The notes beneath the pieces are model-generated. The model saw only the letters and a list, made by a program, of their open reading frames with translations, was not told the DNA's origin and did not search any database. Source: Bacteroidota bacterium (GTDB lineage: Bacteria; Bacteroidota; Bacteroidia; Bacteroidales; Cfx3-03). Taken from it: DNA of 64,000 bases. The position numbers were made by a program, and so were the translations under genes. Positions 18,120-25,460 of the stretch are shown here, piece after piece (position 1 is the first letter of the stretch; the number at the start of each line of letters is the position of its first letter). The stretch lies in assembly GCA_013390605.1 (NCBI GenBank), contig JACAUB010000001.1:3069809-3133808 (forward strand). The letters are read 5' to 3'.

Positions 18120-19400
18120 TTACTGATTTGACAATCTAATTTCAACAGCTCGCTTGTGGGCATCCAGTTTTTCTTCGGCTGCCATTTTCATTATGACAGG
18201 TCCCAGTTCGTTAAGACCCTCTTTTGTAATCTTCTGAAATGATATTTTTTTAATAAATGAATCGAGAGAAACACCACTATACATTCTGGCAAAACCAGCA
18301 GTAGGCAATGTATGATTAGTTCCGGAAGCATAATCACCGGCACTTTCGGGTGTATAGTTTCCAACAAAAACAGATCCGGCATTAATAATCCCTTTGCAAA
18401 AGAAGTCTTCATCAGATAAAGAAAGAATAAGATGCTCAGGTGCGTAGCTATTAATACAATCTAATGCCGCAGCTTTATCTGCCACCAATACAAGAGAGGA
18501 GTTTTCGAGCGATGCCTTAGCAATATCTTTTCGTGGTAATGTTTCAATCTGAATATCGACCTGCTTAATTACCTCTTCTATCAGACTTTCAGACCAGGTT
18601 ACGAACATAACCTGACTATCTTTTCCATGTTCGGCTTGCGAAAGTAAATCGGCAGCAATGAAGGCTGGGTTGGCAGTATTATCAGCTACAACCATAACTT
18701 CTGACGGACCAGCCGGTAAATCGATGGCTACTCCATAACGAAAAGCCTCCATCTTGGCAGCTGTTACATATTGATTGCCCGGACCAAAGATTTTATAAAC
18801 AGAAGGAATAGTATCAGTACCAATAGTCATTGATGCAATTGCCTGAATGCCTCCCACTTTAAATACTTTTGTAACACCGGCTGTTTTAGCAGCAAACAAT
18901 ATTGCAGGATGTATCTTACCATCAGGTGATGGTGGAGTACACAAAACGACTTCTCTGCATCCGGCTATTTTTGCAGGTAAAGCAAGCATCAACACCGTAG
19001 AAAATAGTGGAGCAGTACCGCCCGGAATATAAAGTCCAACCTTTTCTATTGGCGAAGGTTGTTGCCAACAAGAGACTCCTTTAGTCGTTTCTATCGGATT
19101 TATCCTTATTTGTTGAGCCTTATGAAATTTTTCAATATTTGAAGCCGCAACTAAAATTGCATTTTTTAAATCATCACTTACCTTGCTTTCAGCATCTTCA
19201 AATTCATCATCAGAGACCATAAATGAATCTATCTCGGCACGATCAAAATAACGGGTATACTTTTTAACCGCCAAATCACCTTTAGATTTTACCTCTAAAA
19301 AAATACCTCTTACCAGTTCGTCCATTTCAGCAACATCTACCGAAGGTCGATTCACCAACTGGTTCCATGTCTCAATATTGGGATTGAAAATAATTTTCAT
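18120..19400 (-). CDS. hisD: HisD: histidinol dehydrogenase
   Basis: A 426-residue NAD-dependent zinc enzyme that oxidises histidinol to histidine in two steps. Seen are GGTAPLFSTVLMLALPA, KVGGIQAIASM, the ligand-region DLLSQAEHGKDSQV, and the NSYAPEHL motif holding the catalytic Glu/His pair. Full length. Second gene of the operon. Confidence 0.97.
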   Translation of the reverse strand: MKIIFNPNIETWNQLVNRPSVDVAEMDELVRGIFLEVKSKGDLAVKKYTRYFDRAEIDSFMVSDDEFEDAESKVSDDLKNAILVAASNIEKFHKAQQIRINPIETTKGVSCWQQPSPIEKVGLYIPGGTAPLFSTVLMLALPAKIAGCREVVLCTPPSPDGKIHPAILFAAKTAGVTKVFKVGGIQAIASMTIGTDTIPSVYKIFGPGNQYVTAAKMEAFRYGVAIDLPAGPSEVMVVADNTANPAFIAADLLSQAEHGKDSQVMFVTWSESLIEEVIKQVDIQIETLPRKDIAKASLENSSLVLVADKAAALDCINSYAPEHLILSLSDEDFFCKGIINAGSVFVGNYTPESAGDYASGTNHTLPTAGFARMYSGVSLDSFIKKISFQKITKEGLNELGPVIMKMAAEEKLDAHKRAVEIRLSNQ

Positions 19401-19444
19401 AATCTCATTTTAAATGATTCAGTTTAAAAGTAATCAATAAAGAA

Positions 19445-20305
19445 TTAAATAACCATTTTTTCTATAGGCATAACTAAAATACCCTGAGCACCACAAGCCT
19501 TAAGCTGATCAATAATAGCCCAAAAATCTGTTTCACCAATAACAGAGTGAATGGAACTCCACCCCTCTTCACTTAAAGGCATGATAGTCGGACTTTTCAT
19601 TCCTGGAAGCACTGCTATAATATCAGGGATACGCTCATTGGGTGCATTCAACAATATATACCTGTTATTTCGTGAGGCTAAAACAGCTCTGATTCTAAAT
19701 AATAAATTATCTAAAATATCCTGAATCTCTGGAGCCAGATTCTTTCCGGATACCAAACAAGCTTCACTTTTCAGAATAACTTCGACTTCTTTCAATCCAT
19801 TAGAAAACAGAGTGCTCCCGGTACTAACTAAATCACAAATAGCATCGGCTAATCCAATATTAGGTGCTATTTCTACTGATCCTGATATCTCGTGTATCTC
19901 TGCCTCAATATTATTGGCTCTCAGAAAATCGGAAAGAGAATTAGGATAAGATGTGGCAATTTTCTTTTTGCTAAAAAAAGCGGGCCCTTCGTAATTAACG
20001 GCCTTGGGAACCGCCATAGATAATCTGCATTTAGAAAACCCAATGCGCTCGACAACTTTAATATTTTTACGCTTTTCAATTACTACATTCTCACCGAGTA
20101 TGGCAATATCCGCTACACCATCTTCTACATATTGTGGAATGTCTGAATTCCTCAGATAGAGTATTTCAACTGGAAAATTACGAGCTGCTGCTTTCAATTG
20201 ATCTCCACCATTTTCAATAGAGATTCCGCACTCTTTTAATAATTTTAGCGACTCTTCGGTCAACCTACCCGATTTTTGTACAGCAATTTTAAGTTTTTGT
20301 GGCAT
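19445..20305 (-). CDS. hisG: HisG: ATP phosphoribosyltransferase, long form
   Basis: A 286-residue long-form HisG, so it should be feedback-inhibited by histidine through its C-terminal ACT-like domain (about residues 210-286) and should need no HisZ. The PRPP-binding loop is AICDLVSTGSTLFSNG. It is the first structural gene of the his operon, 90 bases downstream of the leader-peptide stop and 36 bases downstream of the attenuator terminator. Confidence 0.97.
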   Translation of the reverse strand: MPQKLKIAVQKSGRLTEESLKLLKECGISIENGGDQLKAAARNFPVEILYLRNSDIPQYVEDGVADIAILGENVVIEKRKNIKVVERIGFSKCRLSMAVPKAVNYEGPAFFSKKKIATSYPNSLSDFLRANNIEAEIHEISGSVEIAPNIGLADAICDLVSTGSTLFSNGLKEVEVILKSEACLVSGKNLAPEIQDILDNLLFRIRAVLASRNNRYILLNAPNERIPDIIAVLPGMKSPTIMPLSEEGWSSIHSVIGETDFWAIIDQLKACGAQGILVMPIEKMVI

Positions 20306-20340
20306 TTTGATTTGTTTTATGCCCTTCTGATACTGTGGGA

Positions 20341-20377
20341 AAATAAAAAACCCGCCAGTGTCAAGACGGGCGGGTTT
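20341..20377 (-). terminator. Attenuator terminator of the his operon
   Basis: On the minus strand, AAACCCGCC and GGCGGGTTT form a 9-bp stem followed by TTTTTATTTT, between the leader peptide and hisG. An alternative pairing exists: the left arm ACCCGCC (20369-20375) can pair with GGCG-AGCC-GGT (20411-20421) in the leader with a 4-base bulge, which would act as antiterminator. Confidence 0.88.
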
Positions 20378-20395
20378 AATAATATTGTGATTTAC

Positions 20396-20467
20396 TCAAC
20401 ACATACCTTCACCGGCTCGCCTTAGGCAAGTATGATGATGGTGATGATGTAGTGTAATAAAATTCAT
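20396..20467 (-). CDS. hisL: his operon leader peptide with six consecutive His codons
   Basis: A 23-codon reading frame that begins ATG AAT TTT ATT ACA CTA, then has six His codons in a row (CAT CAT CAC CAT CAT CAT, codons 7-12), and ends with TGA. It sits upstream of hisG on the same strand and is followed by the terminator. Immediately after the His run, CTTGCC-TAA-GGCGAG (20416-20430) can form a 6-bp hairpin that competes with the antiterminator. This is the layout of ribosome-mediated attenuation: scarcity of His-tRNA stalls the ribosome on the His codons, frees the antiterminator strand and lets transcription enter hisG. Confidence 0.92.
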   Translation of the reverse strand: MNFITLHHHHHHTCLRRAGEGMC

Positions 20468-20486
20468 TCTCGTTTGTTATTTGAGA

Positions 20487-20494
20487 CAAAAGTA
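20487..20494 (-). promoter_or_regulatory. Candidate -7 box of the his operon
   Basis: TACTTTTG on the minus strand, 19 bases before the leader ATG, matches TAnnTTTG. The -33 element is not clear. Transcription from here would include the whole leader peptide. Confidence 0.55.
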
Positions 20495-20563
20495 ATTCAA
20501 AAATTCGTCAGCTAGTATAAACAACATGCATTTTAACATTTTTGTTTCGGAATGTTAAAATAT

Positions 20564-21445
20564 TTACTGAAATTTCTTGGCAAGAAAAGCAAATGAATTC
20601 TGATAGTTATTCTGTCCACTTGCGTAAATAGCGCCATAAGCATCACAATCATCTGTTACGCCTGTCGAACTATAACTAAAATCAAAGGCCAAACTTCCAA
20701 CCAAGACCCCACCTACTGTAATTTCAGTATTGATAGCACCGGTATTAAAATAGTTGCAAGCATTCAATTTCTGAAGTTTATAGGTCTTATGAGAATACAT
20801 CTTATATGAATTCAGCCCGGCATCTGTTGCATTAAAAAGAACAGAGTCCATTACATAAGCTTTGGAGGTTTTATTAAATTTAGGATACACATTCCCACTA
20901 TAACTAATCTTCTCACTATTATATCCAAGGACTTCTCCACTTTGAACTTTAAAACGATAATTATATGAACCACTTGAATTTAAACCTAACGAAAAGATAG
21001 AGTCATTACCTTTAATTGTAGAGCCATTCGTTATTAGATTAGTATAACTAAGGGCACAATTATTTCCTGATTTATACATATTTCCATTCATCTTGATAGT
21101 CATCGTCCCTGTGTATGGATTAGTAGAAGTTGTCCCAAAATTAACGGTAATTGTTTTAGGATAGGTCACAGTATCTGCCGGATAAACTGAAATATTAATA
21201 TAATCAATTGTATATGTATAGGTTCCACTGGTAATATTTTTAGCTATAATTGAATCACGTTGCGAACGAATTGCGCGATCAGCTTGTAAATACACATCCA
21301 AAGGAAGTTCCAGACAACTTGTAGCATTAGTGCCAACTTCGTCAATTTTATACCCTGGATTAACTGTTTTTGAGTCTTTTATACAGCTCGAAAAAAAGAG
21401 CCCTATTGAAAGAAGAGCAGCAAGAAAAAGTGAGAGTTTTTTCAT
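20564..21445 (-). CDS. Putative lipoprotein of unknown function
   Basis: A 293-residue exported protein with a lipoprotein signal (LLSIGLFFSSC, lipidated Cys near residue 21). The rest is rich in Ser, Thr, Asn and Tyr and reads as alternating beta strands with no motif I recognise. It lies between folA and the his leader, with its own spacing and no obvious partner. An inverted repeat TTTTAACATT / AATGTTAAAA at 20531-20560 follows its stop, but without a T run. Confidence 0.7.
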   Translation of the reverse strand: MKKLSLFLAALLSIGLFFSSCIKDSKTVNPGYKIDEVGTNATSCLELPLDVYLQADRAIRSQRDSIIAKNITSGTYTYTIDYINISVYPADTVTYPKTITVNFGTTSTNPYTGTMTIKMNGNMYKSGNNCALSYTNLITNGSTIKGNDSIFSLGLNSSGSYNYRFKVQSGEVLGYNSEKISYSGNVYPKFNKTSKAYVMDSVLFNATDAGLNSYKMYSHKTYKLQKLNACNYFNTGAINTEITVGGVLVGSLAFDFSYSSTGVTDDCDAYGAIYASGQNNYQNSFAFLAKKFQ

Positions 21446-21480
21446 TTTAGTTAGAATTTATTATTTTGTTAAGAGTCATT

Positions 21481-21978
21481 TTATTTATCAAGACGAACAT
21501 ATTCACATATATCATAAGCATAATTATGCTTTTCATCAATTGGATGTGCGGTCTCTGTAATTTTAAGCCAGGACTTCTTTTCAATTTGAGGAAAAAAAAC
21601 ATCTGCAATAAAACGGTGATGTATATGAGTAATAATTAATTTATCGGCTAGCGCCATAGCTTGTTGATACACCTCAGCACCTCCAATAATAAAAACTTTC
21701 TCATCATTAGAACACAATTCAGACAATTGGTTTAATGACTTTGATGAAAAACTGTCCTTAAAAGTTGCATCAACATCCCTTGTCAATACAATATTTTTTC
21801 TATTGGGTAATGGTTTTACAGGCAATGAATCCCACGTCTTACGTCCCATCACTATGGCGTGCCCTGTTGTAAGACGTTTGAAGTTTTTCAAATCGTCATG
21901 AAGATGGCATAAAAGATGGTTTTTGTATCCCAGTCCATTATTTTCATCTATTGCAGCAATAATTATTATCTCTGGCAT
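21481..21978 (-). CDS. folA: Dihydrofolate reductase
   Basis: A 165-residue DHFR of usual size. IIIAAIDENNGLGYKNHLL at the N-terminus, the catalytic acid Asp in LHDDLKNFKRLT, the NADPH-binding GHAIVMGRKTWDSLP, and FIIGGAEVYQQAM are all visible. It regenerates tetrahydrofolate from the dihydrofolate produced by ThyA, whose gene lies nine bases upstream in the same operon. Confidence 0.96.
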   Translation of the reverse strand: MPEIIIIAAIDENNGLGYKNHLLCHLHDDLKNFKRLTTGHAIVMGRKTWDSLPVKPLPNRKNIVLTRDVDATFKDSFSSKSLNQLSELCSNDEKVFIIGGAEVYQQAMALADKLIITHIHHRFIADVFFPQIEKKSWLKITETAHPIDEKHNYAYDICEYVRLDK

Positions 21979-21987
21979 ATCGTATAA

Positions 21988-22779
21988 TTAAACAGCCACA
22001 TTGGCTTTTATAGCCGGATGTGGATCATAACCTTCCAAAATAAAATCTTCAAAAACAAAATCATTAATATCTTTTACCTTTTGATTAGTAATCATATGGG
22101 GCAATGATTTAGGAGTACGAGAGAGTTGCAAATGAACCTGCTCAAAATGATTTTGATAAATATGGGCATCACCAAGAGTATGTACAAACTCACCTGGTTG
22201 AAGACCGGTAACCTGAGCAATCATCATTGTTAACAATGCATAAGATGCAATATTAAAGGGAACTCCTAAAAATATATCAGCACTCCGTTGATAAAGTTGG
22301 CAGCTTAAACGACCATTTGCAACATAAAACTGAAAAAGAAGATGACACGGAGGTAATTTCATCTTCTCTATTTCGCCTACATTCCATGCACTAACAATCA
22401 TTCGGCGTGAATCAGGATTTTTTTGTATGGTATCAATAACCTCTTTAATCTGATCAATACTCCGATTATCTGCATCCCATGATCTCCATTGATGACCATA
22501 AACAGGACCCAAGTCACCATTTGCATCTGCCCATTCGTCCCAAATAGTTACTTTATGATCATGAAGATATTTTATATTGGTATCGCCTTTCAAAAACCAT
22601 AATAATTCATGTATAATAGACCGAAGATGAACTCTTTTTGTTGTAAGAAGAGGAAATCCATCCTGTAAATCAAATCGCATCTGATATCCAAAAACACTTT
22701 TTGTACCGGTGCCAGTACGATCACTTTTCTCGACACCATTCGTCAAAACATGTTGAAGAAGGTCAATGTATTGTTTCAT
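21988..22779 (-). CDS. thyA: Thymidylate synthase
   Basis: A 263-residue folate-dependent thymidylate synthase. The nucleophilic Cys is in [48 protein letters not shown] and the C-terminal [10 protein letters not shown] end are diagnostic. The ORF could start at 22803, but MKQYIDLL at 22779 matches the E. coli start and length. It forms a thyA-folA pair, a classic metabolic coupling. Confidence 0.97.
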   Translation of the reverse strand: MKQYIDLLQHVLTNGVEKSDRTGTGTKSVFGYQMRFDLQDGFPLLTTKRVHLRSIIHELLWFLKGDTNIKYLHDHKVTIWDEWADANGDLGPVYGHQWRSWDADNRSIDQIKEVIDTIQKNPDSRRMIVSAWNVGEIEKMKLPPCHLLFQFYVANGRLSCQLYQRSADIFLGVPFNIASYALLTMMIAQVTGLQPGEFVHTLGDAHIYQNHFEQVHLQLSRTPKSLPHMITNQKVKDINDFVFEDFILEGYDPHPAIKANVAV

Positions 22780-23107
22780 TCGTAAATAATTTTCAAAATA
22801 CAATCTGATGGAACTCGCACGTTATATTTACATCGTTTAATAATTATAAAACATGCTCGTTTCAAGAATATAGAATTAAATGTTGATAGCAGTTTTAATG
22901 TACACTACTATTTTGCTTTCAGAACATGATTTAATAACCCTGTTCATGCTTTTCTTAATTAATAAAGTTAAGTCATAGAATACCCTAACTTTTAGTTTGT
23001 AAAATTATTTGTTTTTTAGCACAATCAACTATTAAAAAATAAAATAACATTTATTAACATCCCAATAATCACTCTAATAGAATAACATTAAATACTTAAG
23101 TTCTTAA
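22780..23107. other. Non-coding gap upstream of thyA
   Basis: About 330 AT-rich bases between thyA and the nucleoside transporter terminator. I see no gene, RNA or clear promoter motif. Confidence 0.5.
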
Positions 23108-23150
23108 AAAAACAACTCCCCCTACCTTCTAAGAAAGCAGGGGGAGTTTA
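23105..23150 (-). terminator. Terminator of the nucleoside transporter gene
   Basis: On the minus strand the stem AACTCCCCCT / AGGGGGAGTT (arms 23114-23123 and 23139-23148, 15-base loop) is followed by a run of T. It lies 15 bases after the transporter stop codon. Confidence 0.88.
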
Positions 23151-23164
23151 TTTCAAAAATTTAT

Positions 23165-24442
23165 TTACATAAGAATTCCTGCTACTGCTGCTGATAAATA
23201 ATTGGTCAGCGTACCACAAATCAAAGCAGTAAAACCAAGTTTAGCCAAATCTTTGCGTCTATCTGGAGCAAGCTCGCCAATACCACCAACCTGAATAGCG
23301 ATAGAACTTAAGTTAGCAAATCCGCATAGTGCGAAACTAGCAATTATTAAAGCCTTTGGAGATAATGTAGCCTTTATTGCTGACATATCAGAATAGGCTA
23401 CGAACTCGTTAATAACAAATTTCGTCCCCATCAAAGAGCCAACACTATGTGCTTCTGCCCAGGGAACGCCCATAATCCATGCAAAAACAGAGAAAAAACT
23501 TCCCAAAATACTTTTCAGACTAAGATTATTCAAATCAATTCCTATTGCGCTGATAGACCAGCCTGTATGTTGAACCAATGCCTTTCCACTATATCCTAAT
23601 AATCCATCTATTAGTGCAATTAAAGCAATAAATCCAATCAACATTGCAATTACATTAATGGAAATTTTCATTCCATCACCTGCACCATGAGAAATAGCAT
23701 CTAATAAATTAGCATGTACTTTTTTTATCTCGAGTTTTACGACTCCCTTTGTTTTAGATTCTTGTGTCTCAGGATAAACAATTTTAGCAATTACAAGTGC
23801 CGCAGGAGCTGCCATTATGCTTGCGGCAAGTAAATATTCTGCTGGAACCCCCATTGATATGTAAACAGCCATTACCCCCCCTGCAATACAAGCCATACTT
23901 CCCGTCATCGAAGCCAGGAGCTCAGACATAGTCATTGTTGAGATATAGGGTTTTATTAAAATCTGAGCCTCAACTTGTCCAACAAAAGCACTTGAAACAT
24001 TTGATAATGCTTCCGAACCACTAATTCGCATAACATAATACATGCCTTTTGCAAAAACAGCTACAATTCGTTGCATCAATCCGATATGATAGGCTATCGA
24101 AACCAAAACACTTACAAGAATAATGGTCGGAATAAGTTTAAACATAAAAATGAACCCTTTCCCTAATCCAAAAACACTACTCAGTGCTTTGTCATCCATA
24201 AAAATACCAAATACAAAATCCCCCCCCTTGGTTGCATAATCAAGTAGCTTGGTTATTCCAAACCCTATTTTAGCAAAAAGAATTTGCCCTGCCGGAACTT
24301 TTAAAATAAAAACAGCAAATGCTATTTGAAGTAAAAGACCGGAAACCACTAGTCGATAATTTATTGCTTTACGATTATTCGACATCAAGAAAGCAATAAG
24401 TAGAATTATTGCTATACCAATTAGACCAAAGTATCTGTCCAT
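23165..24442 (-). CDS. Concentrative nucleoside transporter (CNT/NupC family)
   Basis: A 425-residue, multi-helix inner-membrane protein. The conserved CNT motifs include SEALSNVSSAFVGQVEAQIL, the GSMACIAGGVMAVYISMGV helix pair, NEFVAYSDM and CGFANLSSIAIQVGGIGELAPDRR near the C-terminus. It imports nucleosides with a cation (Na+ or H+). Downstream of, and probably co-transcribed with, the bifunctional-nuclease-family gene (17-base gap). Confidence 0.93.
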   Translation of the reverse strand: MDRYFGLIGIAIILLIAFLMSNNRKAINYRLVVSGLLLQIAFAVFILKVPAGQILFAKIGFGITKLLDYATKGGDFVFGIFMDDKALSSVFGLGKGFIFMFKLIPTIILVSVLVSIAYHIGLMQRIVAVFAKGMYYVMRISGSEALSNVSSAFVGQVEAQILIKPYISTMTMSELLASMTGSMACIAGGVMAVYISMGVPAEYLLAASIMAAPAALVIAKIVYPETQESKTKGVVKLEIKKVHANLLDAISHGAGDGMKISINVIAMLIGFIALIALIDGLLGYSGKALVQHTGWSISAIGIDLNNLSLKSILGSFFSVFAWIMGVPWAEAHSVGSLMGTKFVINEFVAYSDMSAIKATLSPKALIIASFALCGFANLSSIAIQVGGIGELAPDRRKDLAKLGFTALICGTLTNYLSAAVAGILM

Positions 24443-24459
24443 AGATTAATATTAGGGAA

Positions 24460-25044
24460 TTAAAGTTTTTTTCTGCGGTTTATTTCATCACGGATATTGG
24501 ATGCGCGCTCATAATCTTCTTCATCAACTGCCTTTAACAATTCTTCATCAAGTGCCGTGAGCGAGAGTTCACTTAACGAAAAATCTTTCGAATCTTGTTC
24601 TTCTTCAACGACATCTTCAATCGGTTCATCTTCTTCATCAACAATGATTGCGGCATCATTCATAACATCAGTAATTGTATAAATTGGTGCACCAAAACGA
24701 ATAGCCAATGCAACGGCATCAGAAGTTCTTGAATCAATTTCAACCTTATCACCAACTGTTACACAAATTAACTTTGAGAAAAAAACACCTTCCGAAAATT
24801 TATAAATAATTACTTCTATTAATTGAATATGAAATGCATCTGCAAAATTCTTAAATAAATCATGCGTTAATGGTCGTGCAGGTTTGATTTTTTCAATTTC
24901 CATTGCAATACTTTGGGCTTCTGCCCCACCAATAACAATAGGTAATCTTCTTTTACCATTCTTTTCAAGTAATATTAAAGCGTATGCGCCATTATTTGCT
25001 TGGCTGTAGGACAACCCCTTCACTTCTAGCCTAATTTTATCCAT
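24460..25044 (-). CDS. Bifunctional nuclease (DUF151/BFN) family protein with UVR motif
   Basis: A 194-residue protein. Residues about 1-135 form a BFN (DUF151) domain (LVLEKNGKRRLPIVIGGAEAQ-like, then SRTSDAVALAIRFGAPIY). After an acidic linker, residues about 160-192 form a UvrB/UvrC (UVR) motif (LKAVDEEDYERASNIRDEIN). This two-domain layout is typical of Bacteroidota members; the biochemical role is unsettled (nuclease activity was described for a plant relative). First gene of a two-gene unit with the transporter. Confidence 0.88.
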   Translation of the reverse strand: MDKIRLEVKGLSYSQANNGAYALILLEKNGKRRLPIVIGGAEAQSIAMEIEKIKPARPLTHDLFKNFADAFHIQLIEVIIYKFSEGVFFSKLICVTVGDKVEIDSRTSDAVALAIRFGAPIYTITDVMNDAAIIVDEEDEPIEDVVEEEQDSKDFSLSELSLTALDEELLKAVDEEDYERASNIRDEINRRKKL

Positions 25045-25460
25045 TTTTCAATAATAACTTATATAAGATGAACCACACAACAACGTAAATTCAACAATTA
25101 CAAAATTAACTTCAATTTTATCAATTCCAATAAAAAAAAGAAGTTTTGAACTAATGTTTCATTTTTTTTACTGACAAATTTTCTTTAATAAATTATATAT
25201 TTATTATTTAGAACAGGTCTTATTTAATTACATTTTAACATCAAACATTCAGAACATAAAATAAAAATAGTCAAAAAAAATTACATACAACTGTTTTTTA
25301 GATGCTTATATAAACAAACAATTATCGCAAAATATTTTAACACATTCGACCATTCTAGATACCAATCGATTTCAGTATATAAATATTTTTATTGGTCATA
25401 ATTTGATTAGTACCTATATTTGCGACCTTGGTGAAATGTTTATTTAATTAATCGCATACC
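25045..25460. other. Divergent intergenic region upstream of the pyrophosphatase
   Basis: A 416-base, very AT-rich divergent region between the DUF151 gene and hppA. It contains the hppA promoter at 25392-25422; nothing else is recognised. Confidence 0.55.
25392..25422 (+). promoter_or_regulatory. Promoter of the membrane pyrophosphatase gene
   Basis: TTG at 25392-25394 and TATATTTG at 25415-25422 are separated by 20 bases, an excellent match to the Bacteroidota -33/-7 consensus. The start codon is 38 bases downstream. Confidence 0.75.

Noticed and set aside
18110..18163. Upstream extension of hisC overlapping hisD
   Set aside because: The extra residues have no family match, and the internal ATG gives normal length and spacing.
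20531..20560. TTTTAACATT/AATGTTAAAA repeat as terminator of the lipoprotein gene
   Set aside because: Perfect 10-bp arms but no T run and only A/T pairs; too weak to call a terminator.
22770..22800. Shared AATTATTTAC motif before thyA and hisH as a regulatory site
   Set aside because: AT-rich leader sequence of this kind is expected by chance and shows no further conservation among the other genes.
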